Source: JBEKYD01 sp049509915 (GTDB lineage: Bacteria > Acidobacteriota > Terriglobia > Bryobacterales > Bryobacteraceae). From it: 64,000 bases of DNA. Shown one piece after another: positions 8,350 through 16,827 of this stretch (its first letter is position 1; every line of letters begins with the position of its first letter). Position numbers and translations under genes: made by a program. Under the pieces are notes generated by a model that searched no databases, was not told where the DNA came from, and saw only the letters and a program-made list of their open reading frames with translations. The DNA is taken from NCBI GenBank assembly GCA_049509915.1, contig JBEKZL010000017.1, positions 1 to 64,000 of the forward strand, read 5' to 3'.

Positions 8350-8458
8350 CAAAAAATCGCGGCTCGGGCTCGCGCATTTCCCAGTGGTTGTACGCGATGC
8401 GCACGCCATAAAACGGACAGCCACAATATTCGGAACCGCAATTCGTCTACAAGAGTAG

Positions 8459-9046
8459 ATGGAAGAAGTGCTGAGGATTCCACCTTTGACTGCAGAGCAG
8501 AACCGGCAGATTTCCGAGGCGGTTCGACGCGAGCAGGCGAGGCTCCGGAATTTTATCCGGAAACGGGTTGCCGACGCGGGCGATGCCGAGGACATTCTGC
8601 AGGATGTCTTCTACGAACTGGTGGAGGCCTACCGGCTGGTGCAGCCGGTGGATCACGTGGCGGCGTGGCTCTATCGCGTGGCGCGGAACCGGATCGTCGA
8701 TTTCTTCCGAAGGAAACGGCCTGAGGCGCTAGGGGAAGGCCCGGCGGAGAGCGCGGGCGAGGAGGACTCGCTACGGTTGGAAGACTTGCTGCCGTCGCGG
8801 GAGGCGGGGCCGGACGCCGCATTCGCGCGGAGCGTGCTGCTCGAAGAGCTTAACGCCGCCATCGAGGAACTGCCGGAGGAGCAGCGGGCGGTGTTCGTGG
8901 CGCACGAGATCGAAGGGCTGAGCTTTAAGGAGCTGGCCGTGGAAACCGGCGTGGGCGTGAACACGCTGCTCTCGCGCAAGCACTATGCGGTCCTGTATCT
9001 GCGCCGGCGCCTGCAGGCTATTTACGACGAGTATAAGACCCCGTAG
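8459..9046 (+). CDS. ECF-type RNA polymerase sigma factor
   Basis: 195 residues with the two sigma domains only. Region 2 includes GDAEDILQDVFYELVEAY (about 40-58) and VAAWLYRVARNRIVDFFRR (core and -10 binding). Region 4 includes LPEEQRAVFVAHEIEGLSFK and a helix-turn-helix near VGVNTLLSRKHYAV. This length and domain content is typical of ECF (group 4) factors. A TACAAG box at 8448-8453 lies 5 nt before the ATG. The next gene, 11 nt downstream, encodes a small membrane protein, but it lacks an obvious zinc-binding anti-sigma motif. The signal sensed is unknown. Confidence 0.9.
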   Translation: MEEVLRIPPLTAEQNRQISEAVRREQARLRNFIRKRVADAGDAEDILQDVFYELVEAYRLVQPVDHVAAWLYRVARNRIVDFFRRKRPEALGEGPAESAGEEDSLRLEDLLPSREAGPDAAFARSVLLEELNAAIEELPEEQRAVFVAHEIEGLSFKELAVETGVGVNTLLSRKHYAVLYLRRRLQAIYDEYKTP

Positions 9047-9057
9047 AGAGGAGAAAC

Positions 9058-9438
9058 ATGGAAAACAAACAGTTGCGAAGAGGATTCAGAATCAAGAACC
9101 GCGGATTGAGATTCGCGGCGATGGCGGCGATGGGCCTGGTAGCGCTAACCGTATTCGGCTTTGTCGTGATGAGCCTGTGGAACTGGCTGGCGCCGGCGGT
9201 TTTCGGCGGGCGGATGGTGACGTTCTGGCAGGCGTTAGGGCTGCTGGTCCTGGCCCGGATTCTGTTTGGAGGCTGGCACGGGCAACCCGGCCACCGGATG
9301 CGCGGCCGGATGTTGGAGAAATGGGCGGAGATGACTCCGGAAGAACGGGAGCGGTTCCGCCAGGGGTTGGGCGGCACGTGCGAGCGAGCGAGACAAATGC
9401 CGCACGGCGGGACAACCTCAGTAAGCGGTGCCCAGTGA
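9058..9438 (+). CDS. Small membrane protein co-transcribed with the ECF sigma factor
   Basis: 126 residues with a clear ribosome site (gagaggagaaac) before the ATG. A basic N-terminus is followed by two hydrophobic segments (about 20-45 and 56-72). The cytoplasmic or periplasmic tail contains EKWAEMTPEERERFRQGL, similar in style to Spy/CpxP-type helical motifs. Its position straight after the sigma gene suggests a role in the same response, possibly as a regulator. No anti-sigma family signature is evident. Confidence 0.75.
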   Translation: MENKQLRRGFRIKNRGLRFAAMAAMGLVALTVFGFVVMSLWNWLAPAVFGGRMVTFWQALGLLVLARILFGGWHGQPGHRMRGRMLEKWAEMTPEERERFRQGLGGTCERARQMPHGGTTSVSGAQ

Positions 9439-9507
9439 GACCTGCGGCGCACGAGCGTCGAGTCGAGACTCGGCGGGGCACACAGAAATGCGTGCGCCAC
9501 CGTGGCA

Positions 9508-9534
9508 GCGGGGCGGGCTGAGAGTCCGCCCCGC
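9508..9534. terminator. Hairpin between convergent genes
   Basis: gcggggcgg and ccgccccgc form a perfect 9-bp stem around a 9-nt loop between two convergent genes. There is no T-run. It could act as a bidirectional terminator. Confidence 0.5.
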
Positions 9535-9542
9535 GAAGGGGG

Positions 9543-10373
9543 CTATTGCAGTTCAGTCGGCACCGGGATGGTCACATTGCCGGTTGCAGCCCACTCGGTG
9601 CCGCGCGTGAGAGTCGTGACAAAGCCGGGCGAACTCATGGCGGCGGCGTCGTGGCCGAGGGCGGTGACGAACACGCGGCCGCTGCCGTAGTTCACGGTCC
9701 AGAGCACGGGCTGATTCAAACCGGGTCCGGTCACCGGCTGCTTCTCTCCCTGCTTGTAGAGCGAGTGATCGTCCCAGGCGGTGGCCAGCACGTGGAAGGC
9801 GCCCTCCGGCTGCCATTGCAGGTTGGCATACAGCTCGTCGTTGATTTCGGGGAAAGTCGCCTTCAACCCGCGCATGATGGGGTGACCGGTGTCTTTCACG
9901 GTGACGATGTAATCGTGGCGGGCGGAGTGGTGGCCGTGGTTGGGACGCCAGTTGCCGGCGGACAACTTTTCGTATTCGGTCCAGCCGTCGAAGGCCGCCA
10001 GGGCAAAATGATAGATCACCAACCCCTTGCCGCTACGTACGTAACTCAGCAGGGCGTTGTCGGCGCGCTCGCCCCAGCGCAATTCCGGTTTGCGCCCGTC
10101 GTAATAACTCAAGATCACCACGTCGTACGGAGCCAGGGTTTCCGGGCCGCTGCCGCGGAATTCTTCGGTCACTCTGACCTCGAACCGGCCGCTCGATTCG
10201 AGCAGCTTGCGCAGCACGGGGGTGGTGCCGCGCCAGTCGTGATTGTTCTGCCCGGTGACGATGAGGGCTTGTAATTTGGGCGGCGTCGCCGGCGTCTGCG
10301 GTAGGGCGCGCAAGCCGACTCCCACCAGCAGGACGCCGAGAACCAGGGCGTTTCGGAATGGATGTCTCATCAC
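9543..10373 (-). CDS. ThuA-like domain protein, secreted
   Basis: 276 residues. The N-terminus has a signal peptide (hydrophobic stretch NALVLGVLLVGVGLRALPQT). The rest fits the ThuA/trehalose-utilisation-like fold: ALIVTGQNNHDWRGTTPVLR, then APYDVVILSYYDG, GKGLVIYHFALAAFDGW, and near the end GRVFVTALGHDAAA. The family resembles class I glutamine amidotransferases, but no Cys nucleophile is evident and the activity is not established. Such proteins are often linked to carbohydrate metabolism. It is monocistronic and convergent with the sigma operon. Confidence 0.85.
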   Translation of the reverse strand: MMRHPFRNALVLGVLLVGVGLRALPQTPATPPKLQALIVTGQNNHDWRGTTPVLRKLLESSGRFEVRVTEEFRGSGPETLAPYDVVILSYYDGRKPELRWGERADNALLSYVRSGKGLVIYHFALAAFDGWTEYEKLSAGNWRPNHGHHSARHDYIVTVKDTGHPIMRGLKATFPEINDELYANLQWQPEGAFHVLATAWDDHSLYKQGEKQPVTGPGLNQPVLWTVNYGSGRVFVTALGHDAAAMSSPGFVTTLTRGTEWAATGNVTIPVPTELQ

Positions 10374-10431
10374 GGCTCGATTGTAGCTCCCCGCGGGTTG
10401 TGCGCGGACGAGGGCGCCCGCCCCACCAAGA

Positions 10432-11322
10432 CTACGTGACCAGGGACCTGGCTACGCGGCCGGCGAGCTGGTCGAATGTCAGGATCTCGTAGAGAGAGGA
10501 GTCGCTCATCAGGCGCGCCACCAGGGCGGCGTGCATGGCGTGGCCGGCGCGTTCGGCGATGACGTGGCCGAGCAGGGGACGGCCCAGCAAGGCCAGGTCG
10601 CCGATCAGGTCGAGCGCCTTATGGCGGCAGCATTCGTCGTCGGCCCGCAAGCCGCCTTCATTCATGACGCCCTTGGAAGTGAAACAGACGGCGTTTTCGA
10701 GCGAGGCGCCGCGAATCAGCCCCATGTCGCGCATCTGGTTCAGATCGGCCTCCCAGCCGAAAGTGCGGGCAAAGGCGATCTGGCTGGCAAAGCGTTCCGG
10801 GGTCAATTCCAATTCGATGGTGTGCCGGCCGACCGGGCGCGGATAGTCGGTTTCGCACGTCAGGCGGAAGCTGTCGGCGGGCAGGATGCTGATGCGCTTG
10901 CCTTTGTCCTCCACCGTCACCGGCCGGCGCACGCGCAGGTAGCGGCGGCCGCGGCGGGACTGGCGGATGCCGGCTTCCTCGATCAGCTTCACAAACGGCA
11001 AACCGCTGCCGTCCAGGATGGGCACTTCCAGGTTGTCGATTTCCACGTAAGCGTTATCCACGCCCATGGCGTAGAACACGCTGAGCAGGTGCTCCGTGGT
11101 GGAGATGAGGACGCCCTGACGCATCAGGCTGGTGGCGTAGCTGACCCGCGCGACGTGGCGCCAACTGGCCGGGACCTGGAACCGATCTAGATCGGTACGG
11201 ACGAAAACAATGCCGCTCGCCGCCGGCGCCGGCAAGATTCGAATCTTGACCGGAACTCCGCTGTGCAAGCCCACGCCGGAAGCTTCGGCGGGGCGCTGAA
11301 TAGTAGTCTCAAAACGCAACAC
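10432..11322 (-). CDS. lpxC: UDP-3-O-acyl-N-acetylglucosamine deacetylase
   Basis: LpxC catalyses the first committed step of lipid A synthesis, a zinc-dependent deacetylation in the cytosol. The 296-residue length is typical. Diagnostic segments include GVGLHSGVPV (about 17-26), the zinc-binding STTEHLLSVFYAMGVDNAYV, DGSGLPFVKLIEEAG, and DECCRHKALDLIGDLALLG with the second metal-ligand His, then GHVIAERAGHAMHAALV. The start is GTG at 11322 after AGAGG. Its presence shows the organism makes lipopolysaccharide. It stands alone rather than in an envelope cluster. Confidence 0.95.
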   Translation of the reverse strand: MLRFETTIQRPAEASGVGLHSGVPVKIRILPAPAASGIVFVRTDLDRFQVPASWRHVARVSYATSLMRQGVLISTTEHLLSVFYAMGVDNAYVEIDNLEVPILDGSGLPFVKLIEEAGIRQSRRGRRYLRVRRPVTVEDKGKRISILPADSFRLTCETDYPRPVGRHTIELELTPERFASQIAFARTFGWEADLNQMRDMGLIRGASLENAVCFTSKGVMNEGGLRADDECCRHKALDLIGDLALLGRPLLGHVIAERAGHAMHAALVARLMSDSSLYEILTFDQLAGRVARSLVT

Positions 11323-11519
11323 GGTCCTCTGAAACCCTTAGTTTAAGACATTTCCACAATAGATGGTGCAACTTTCTGAATTGAAAGAATTTGGAACTTT
11401 GCGAGTGTGGCAAAAAGGCGACACTCTTAGCCCTGGGCCGTGTCAATCGCGCACCACGTACCGTTACGTCTGCCGTTTCACAGTGGCCTGGTTAGGATTC
11501 GTGGCATGATTAATCTAAG
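11323..11519. other. Divergent intergenic region
   Basis: A 197-bp AT-richer gap between lpxC (minus) and the hydrolase-like gene (plus). It should hold both promoters. TTAATC at 11509-11514 lies close to the GTG at 11520. No strong operator is evident. Confidence 0.4.
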
Positions 11520-12365
11520 GTGCGGGCCCGACGATTCTCCCTGGTGGCCGGATGGCTGGCCGCCGCATTACTGGCGGAAGTGGCGTCCGCGCCGGCACAG
11601 CCGCAATTGCGTGAGCATCCCCGGCTGCCCCACATCGTTCCGGCAGGCCGGCGGGAAGCCTTGGTCGTGGGCAACTTGTTCATTCCCCAAACGTTGGCGC
11701 GTAAGAAGCGCATGGCCCTGTTGGTACATTTTCACGGCGCCGCGTGGGTAGCGGAGACTGCGGCCGCCAACGATGGGCGCTGGGCGGTGATTTCGGTCGA
11801 AACCGGAGAAGGCTCGGAGGCCTACGCGCAGCGGTTCTCCGACCGCCCGCTGTTCGGCAGAATGCTCGGCGAAGCCGCGCGCAAGACGGGCATCCGCTTC
11901 AGCCCGATCCTCCTGAGCGCCTGGAGCGCCGGGCATGGGGCCATCCGCGAGATTCTGCAAGTGTCGAACTATTACCGGATCGTAGACAAAGTGCTCTTAA
12001 TCGACGGTCTACACACAGGATACGGCGGCAAACCGGCAGCAGCGGAATCGGCGCTGGAAGCCGACCACCTGGCCATTTTCCTGAAGTTCGCGCGCGATTC
12101 CGTGGCGGGGCGGAAAACCATGCTGATCACTCACTCGCAGATCGTACCGGGCACCTTTGCCAGCACCACCGAAACCGCGGACTGGCTGCTCGCCCATTTG
12201 CAATTGAGGCGGCGCCCGGTATCGAAACCGGGTCCGATGGGGATGCGGGAATTGAGCGAGGCACACGCCGGCAGGTTCCGCGTGATGGGCTACGCCGGCA
12301 ACTCGGCCGAAGACCATGTGGATCAGTTTCAGAGCCTGCCCACGCTGGTGAAATTCTTGCGCTGA
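11520..12365 (+). CDS. Secreted alpha/beta-hydrolase-like protein of unknown substrate
   Basis: 281 residues from GTG 11520. A signal peptide (LVAGWLAAALLAEVASAPAQ) predicts export. The segment LLVHFHGAAW resembles the oxyanion strand of alpha/beta hydrolases, and LLSAWSAGHGAIREIL (about 138-153) carries S-A-G-H in the position of a nucleophile elbow (G-x-S-x-G is not exact). IDGLHTGYG follows and may supply an acid. A late His is in AEDHVDQFQSLP. These make a serine-hydrolase-like fold plausible, but the catalytic activity is unproven. There is no operon partner except the downstream beta-propeller 76 bp away. Confidence 0.55.
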   Translation: MRARRFSLVAGWLAAALLAEVASAPAQPQLREHPRLPHIVPAGRREALVVGNLFIPQTLARKKRMALLVHFHGAAWVAETAAANDGRWAVISVETGEGSEAYAQRFSDRPLFGRMLGEAARKTGIRFSPILLSAWSAGHGAIREILQVSNYYRIVDKVLLIDGLHTGYGGKPAAAESALEADHLAIFLKFARDSVAGRKTMLITHSQIVPGTFASTTETADWLLAHLQLRRRPVSKPGPMGMRELSEAHAGRFRVMGYAGNSAEDHVDQFQSLPTLVKFLR

Positions 12366-12441
12366 GGGCCCCGGCTGAGGTGCCGATCGAGCCGCCGGAA
12401 TTTTGCCGCGCCCGCGCGGGGTGTCGTTGCATCATATACAC

Positions 12442-13626
12442 ATGCAACTCAGAGGTACCCTATTTTGCGCGGCGTTGTGTCTGGCCGCGTCCGCGGTATT
12501 CTGCCCGGCACAGAGCCCCCAATTGCCGCCTCCCTACGCTACCAAGGCTGTCAACAACGGCCCGAGAGTCATTCCCCAACCGGAGGGCGCCAAGCTCAGC
12601 GTACCGCCGGGTTTTCACGTGGAAGAATGGGCCGACGATTTCAACGTACCCCGGTCGATGATGCTGGGGCCGGACAATGAGATCCTGCTGGCCGATTCCG
12701 GCCGCCGCCCGGACCACTCCGGAATCGTCTACGTCCTGCAGGGCAAAGAGCGGAAAAAGCTGATCGAGAACCTGAACCAGCCCTACGGACTGGCGATGTT
12801 GAATGGCTACCTGTACGTGGGTGAGTGCGATTCGGTCAAACGCTATAAGTACGACGCCAAAGCGATGACTGCCGGAACCGGCGAGGAAGTGGTTTCGCTG
12901 GCGGGACAGGGCACGCATCACTGGACGCGCAGCCTGCTGTTCGACCGCGCCGGCAAGTATCTGTACGTGGGTGTGGGCTCCGCTTCCAATGTCGCCACCG
13001 GCGAGGACCCGCGCCGCGCCGCCATCAATCGCTACAGCGTGGATGGCTGGAAACACGAGATATTCGCGGCGGGCACGCGCAATCCCATCGGGATGCGCTG
13101 GTATCCCGGCACGGACACCCTTTGGGCCGCCGTGCAGGAGCGCGACGACCTGGGCGACGACCTGGTGCCGGACTTCTTCACCCACATTCAGCAAGGCGGC
13201 TTTTACGGCTGGCCTTACGCGTACATCGGGCCGCACGAAGATCCGAGGAATAAGGGACTGGCACCGGCCCTGGTTGCCAAGACGATTGTCCCCGACGTTC
13301 TGTTAGGCGCGCACGTCGCGGTGCTGGATTTTCTGTTCTATACCGGCAAGCAGTTCCCGGCCGAATATCAGGGCGGAGCGTTCCTTTGCTTCCACGGATC
13401 CTGGAACCGGTCCATGCGCGTCGGCCAATCGGTGGCATTCATCCCGTTCAAAAACGGCAAACCATCCGGCCCCATCACCGAGGTGGTGAAAGGCTGGATG
13501 ATCGCCCCCGACCAGCGGTCCGTATGGGGACGGCCGGTGGGATTACTGCAATTGCCCGACGGCAGCCTGCTGATCTCAGAAGACGGCAATTCTAAGATCT
13601 ACCATTTGACCTACACGGGAAGTTAG
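12442..13626 (+). CDS. L-sorbosone dehydrogenase-like / PQQ-type beta-propeller protein, exported
   Basis: 394 residues starting at MQLRGTLFCAALCLAASAVF, a cleavable signal peptide; the in-frame ATG at 12403 is less likely. The mature part begins with FHVEEWADDFNVPRSMMLGP and has repeated propeller blades: GEILLADSG-like, GLAMLNGYLYVG, GKYLYVGVGSASN, GTRNPIGMRWYP and LLQLPDGSLLISEDG. This matches the glucose/sorbosone dehydrogenase superfamily, whose members use PQQ in the periplasm. PQQ dependence is inferred. The cytochrome c gene starts 4 bp after its stop, so the dehydrogenase may pass electrons to that cytochrome. Confidence 0.8.
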   Translation: MQLRGTLFCAALCLAASAVFCPAQSPQLPPPYATKAVNNGPRVIPQPEGAKLSVPPGFHVEEWADDFNVPRSMMLGPDNEILLADSGRRPDHSGIVYVLQGKERKKLIENLNQPYGLAMLNGYLYVGECDSVKRYKYDAKAMTAGTGEEVVSLAGQGTHHWTRSLLFDRAGKYLYVGVGSASNVATGEDPRRAAINRYSVDGWKHEIFAAGTRNPIGMRWYPGTDTLWAAVQERDDLGDDLVPDFFTHIQQGGFYGWPYAYIGPHEDPRNKGLAPALVAKTIVPDVLLGAHVAVLDFLFYTGKQFPAEYQGGAFLCFHGSWNRSMRVGQSVAFIPFKNGKPSGPITEVVKGWMIAPDQRSVWGRPVGLLQLPDGSLLISEDGNSKIYHLTYTGS

Positions 13627-13630
13627 ACGG

Positions 13631-14260
13631 TTGCGAGCGCTCTTACTGTTAGGCTGCGCGTGCGCCGCCCTGTGGGGTGCCACGCCTTTTCCGCATCGCC
13701 CGCACCTCGGGATGGGGATGAAGTGCGTCACCTGTCACCAATCTGCGCCTGCGAGCACGCAGGTTCAAGACAACCTCCTGCCTGCGAAAAGGATCTGTCT
13801 GAACTGCCACTCCGACGTCCAGATTCCGGCGCCGCCCACCACCAACCTCACCCATTTCAGCCACGCGCTGCACCTGAAAATGGGCGATGTGGCGCCGTTC
13901 CTGGCCGCCGCCATCGATCACAAGAATTACCTGGTGAGCCCCGGCGACCGCACGGAGTGGATCCGCCCGCGCCTGGGAACGCACGACCCATGCCAGGCCT
14001 GCCACCGTGGGCTGGCCGAGTCGGACCAGGTTACGCCCGCCGCGCTGCCTCAAATGGCCGACTGCCTGGTCTGCCATACCGCCATCGAAGCGCCTTTCTC
14101 CTGCTGGGACTGCCACGCGCAGGATGCCGATCTGCGGCCTCCCAATCACACCGAAATCCCGCATTTCATGGACGCCCACAGCTCCGGAAAAGTGCCGTTG
14201 GATAAGGCCACGTGCGCCGTCTGCCACGGCCGGAATTTCCGTTGCATGGGATGCCACTAG
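13631..14260 (+). CDS. Seven-haem c-type cytochrome, exported
   Basis: 209 residues from TTG 13631, only 4 nt after the dehydrogenase-like gene. A short signal peptide (LLLLGCACAALWGATPF) is followed by seven CXXCH haem-binding motifs: CVTCH, CLNCH, CQACH, CLVCH, CWDCH, CAVCH and CMGCH. Additional His residues (HRPHLGMG, HFSHALHLKMG) could be distal ligands. The pattern resembles cytochrome c3/c7 and NapC/NrfH-like multihaem proteins. The tight spacing suggests a two-gene redox unit with the upstream propeller protein. Start choice: no ATG fits and TTG opens directly onto the signal peptide. Confidence 0.88.
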   Translation: MRALLLLGCACAALWGATPFPHRPHLGMGMKCVTCHQSAPASTQVQDNLLPAKRICLNCHSDVQIPAPPTTNLTHFSHALHLKMGDVAPFLAAAIDHKNYLVSPGDRTEWIRPRLGTHDPCQACHRGLAESDQVTPAALPQMADCLVCHTAIEAPFSCWDCHAQDADLRPPNHTEIPHFMDAHSSGKVPLDKATCAVCHGRNFRCMGCH

Positions 14261-14332
14261 CGGACGCTACCGCGCTCTTTTGGCTCCGTAGGCGAATATG
14301 CTTACTATCAGCCGGTTACGCAATTATGGTGA

Positions 14333-15481
14333 CGTAATAAGCAACCGCTCTGTCGAAGACGCGGGCCCAAGTTACTGATTAGACCGCGATTTTGGGCCGG
14401 CCACGAATATGCAAAACGGCAGCTGTGGCAGAAGGGAATCGGATTTGAAGCGCTCGACAATGGCGTGTTGAGTTGCGATGATCCCCACCGGCTGCAAGCC
14501 ATCTGCGATGGGCTCAGCGCGGAGAAGATCGACGCCTTGTTGCGGAAGTGGCTACGGCTGTTGCCGCATCCCTATGAGACCAGAGATCGCAAAGCCGGCT
14601 ACCGTTACCAGATTTCCATTCTCCAGGCAGAATTCTCACTGACCCAGGTGCTGGATCGGCCTGTGACCGGTCGCGTGTTCTTCGAAGAAGTCATCCGCGA
14701 GAACCTGGATATCGGCAGACCCAGTCAGGTGCAATTGATCTTTGACCGCCGCGTGAACAAGACCACGCCGGGCCGCTTCCGCACCCGAGTCATTACGGCG
14801 GGAGTGATCCCATCCCTCCATGTCGATTACAAAAACACTCGAATCAAGCAGTATCACAAGGAGGGTCGCGCGCTTCGTACCGAAACCACCATCAACAATA
14901 CGCGCGACTTCGGTATCGGCAAACTGCTCCAGAACCTGCCCGCCCTGCGGCAGATCGGCTTTCAAGCCAACCGACGTCTGCTCGACGTCCAAAAGATTTC
15001 TCACGATTGCTCGATTGGCGAGGATGCCTTCGATCGGGTCGTGCGACCTGCCGAAGTCGATGGTCAACGAGCTTCGGCCTTGCGGTTCGGCGACAAACGC
15101 GTCCAAGCTTTGTTCAGCGTGCTGGTCGTCTTCAGTTTTCAACTTCGGGGATTTACCAACTCAGAAATGCGCGTCTTGCTGGCGCAACTGTTGGACTTCC
15201 ATCCAGCCCATTATCCCGTCGGGAAACTGACGTATGACCTTCGCCGCCTCCGCCTCCACGGCATCATCGAGCGCATTCCGCACAGCCATCGCTATCAACT
15301 CACAGCAGACGGACTCCGCATTGCACTGTTCTTTTCCAGGACCTACGCCCGGTTGCTCCGCCCCAAACTCGCCGAGATCATGCCCGCAGCGCCGCCATGC
15401 CCATCAGCATTACGCGCCGCATTCGACCGCCTTGAATCGGAAATCGACGTCTGCTGCGAAAAGGAGAGGCTTGCTGCCTAA
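14333..15481 (+). pseudogene. 5'-truncated member of an uncharacterised acidobacterial protein family
   Basis: The frame is open from 14333 and already encodes conserved-looking sequence (IRPRFWAGHEYAKRQLWQKG) before the first plausible start, GTG 14465, so the N-terminus appears lost. The remaining 338 residues from 14465 are uninterrupted. The middle contains IPSLHVDYKNTRIKQYHKEG and RTETTINNTRDFGIGKLLQN. The C-terminus has a winged-helix-like segment (KLTYDLRRLRLHGIIERIP then HRYQLTADGLRIAL). A decayed relative lies at 7779-8255. I remember full-length relatives of about 450-500 residues with no assigned function. It could still be translated from 14465. Confidence 0.6.
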
Positions 15482-15576
15482 ACTTGACGCATTCGAATTA
15501 CAATTTCTTGGACAAGGACTCTAGCCGAGCTTTCGAATTGATGCACTAAGCAAACGGCTATTTCGCATGTCACGCC

Positions 15577-16728
15577 TCAGCTCTGCCCCAGCCTGTTGAA
15601 CACGTGCCCGATATTGGTGTTCACGGCTGTCTGCATGGCGGCCTCATTGCCGCTCGGGAACAACAGGTCGCCGTAGCCATCGGCGGCGAGCGACTTGATC
15701 GAGGCCACCGGCATGCTCTTCTGGATCTCGCTGACGGACTTGCCGGCCTTCTTACCGCCTGCCACTCTGGTTGCCAGCTCCTCAATATAGTTGCGTTGGC
15801 TCATCAAGCGCTGCTTCCCATGCGCCACGGTGCCATGGCCGCCGGCCACGAAATCGAAATCCAGGCTCGCCACCGAATCCATGGTCTTCGGCCATTCCTT
15901 TGGGAAGCTATCGGCCATATACGGCAGCGCGCCCTGGATCATGTCTCCGGTTGCCACTACGCGCTTTTGCGGGCAGAACACCACCACGTCGCCGGCGGTG
16001 TGGGCGCGTCCGTGAAACTCCACGTGAAGGTCGTGAGCCTTGTCCCTAATTACATAGGTCTTGGCGAAAGTAACGGTGGGCAGCACGGGGGCGAAGTCCC
16101 GTATTTCGCGCTCGTAGGATTCCAACTGGCGAATCTGTTCGGCGAGTTGCGCCTTTTGCTCCGGCGAAGTGGCCGCGCTCAACTGCTGCCGCGCTTCATC
16201 GAGCAAGGCCGGGACATGCGGCGGGCTGGTGATATGGCCGTTCGGATCGAGCGATTCCCGCAAGCGGGCCTGGGAGAACTGCTGTTCCAGCTTCTTGGTA
16301 GCGTCGCTGGCGACCACCTTGAGGTCCTTGCCGAATGCGTCGCGATAGCCGGCATCGCCCTGAATGTGGTCCCAGTGGAAATGGGTATTCACCAGGTACC
16401 GCACCGGCTTCGGGGTGACCTGTTGCTTGATCTGCGCGATCATCGCCGCCGCGGCCGAAGGCTTCGAATGGGCATCCACCACAAGCACGTCGGCTGAATT
16501 GACAAAGATGGCGGCGTTGCAATTAATCAGCACCTGCGGCCGCGCGAAAGCGAAGTAGACTCCTTCGGCCACCTTCTGAATCTCAAACAGATCGGTGGGG
16601 ACGCCGGCGGACATGGCCTGCGCCCAGGCGGCGCGGCGCAAGGCCAGGTCGAGAATCGAAGCGCCTGCCATCGAACCGAGAGCCAGGCGCCCGAAAAAGT
16701 CACGCCGCGAAACCGCGTGTTGGCACAT
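15577..16728 (-). CDS. Metallo-beta-lactamase-fold hydrolase with Tat signal
   Basis: 383 residues from ATG 16728, behind GGAAGGAG. The N-terminus has a twin-arginine signal (SRRDFFGRLALGSMAG), so it is exported folded. The MBL motif HFHWDHIQGD appears after VRYLVNT. Further metal ligands are likely in FHGRAHTAGDVVVF and GGHGTVAHGK. A charged helical insert of about 60 residues separates them. The fold covers lactamases, glyoxalase II-like and quinoprotein-linked hydrolases, so the substrate cannot be named. It is divergent from the VWFA gene, with starts only 100 bp apart. Confidence 0.85.
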   Translation of the reverse strand: MCQHAVSRRDFFGRLALGSMAGASILDLALRRAAWAQAMSAGVPTDLFEIQKVAEGVYFAFARPQVLINCNAAIFVNSADVLVVDAHSKPSAAAAMIAQIKQQVTPKPVRYLVNTHFHWDHIQGDAGYRDAFGKDLKVVASDATKKLEQQFSQARLRESLDPNGHITSPPHVPALLDEARQQLSAATSPEQKAQLAEQIRQLESYEREIRDFAPVLPTVTFAKTYVIRDKAHDLHVEFHGRAHTAGDVVVFCPQKRVVATGDMIQGALPYMADSFPKEWPKTMDSVASLDFDFVAGGHGTVAHGKQRLMSQRNYIEELATRVAGGKKAGKSVSEIQKSMPVASIKSLAADGYGDLLFPSGNEAAMQTAVNTNIGHVFNRLGQS

Positions 16729-16815
16729 TTCGAAAATTCTCCTTCCGTATCCGCATATCAGTATAGGACGGGAACGGGACTTCGCGCGTTGCTCTGTGCG
16801 ATTCGTCCCGTTTGT

Positions 16816-16821
16816 TATAAT
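16816..16821 (+). promoter_or_regulatory. -10 box placed for a leaderless transcript
   Basis: A perfect TATAAT ends 7 nt before the ATG at 16828, so transcription would start at or next to the start codon. No -35 at ideal spacing is obvious; TTGCTC lies 21 bp upstream. Confidence 0.5.
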
Positions 16822-16827
16822 CACGCC

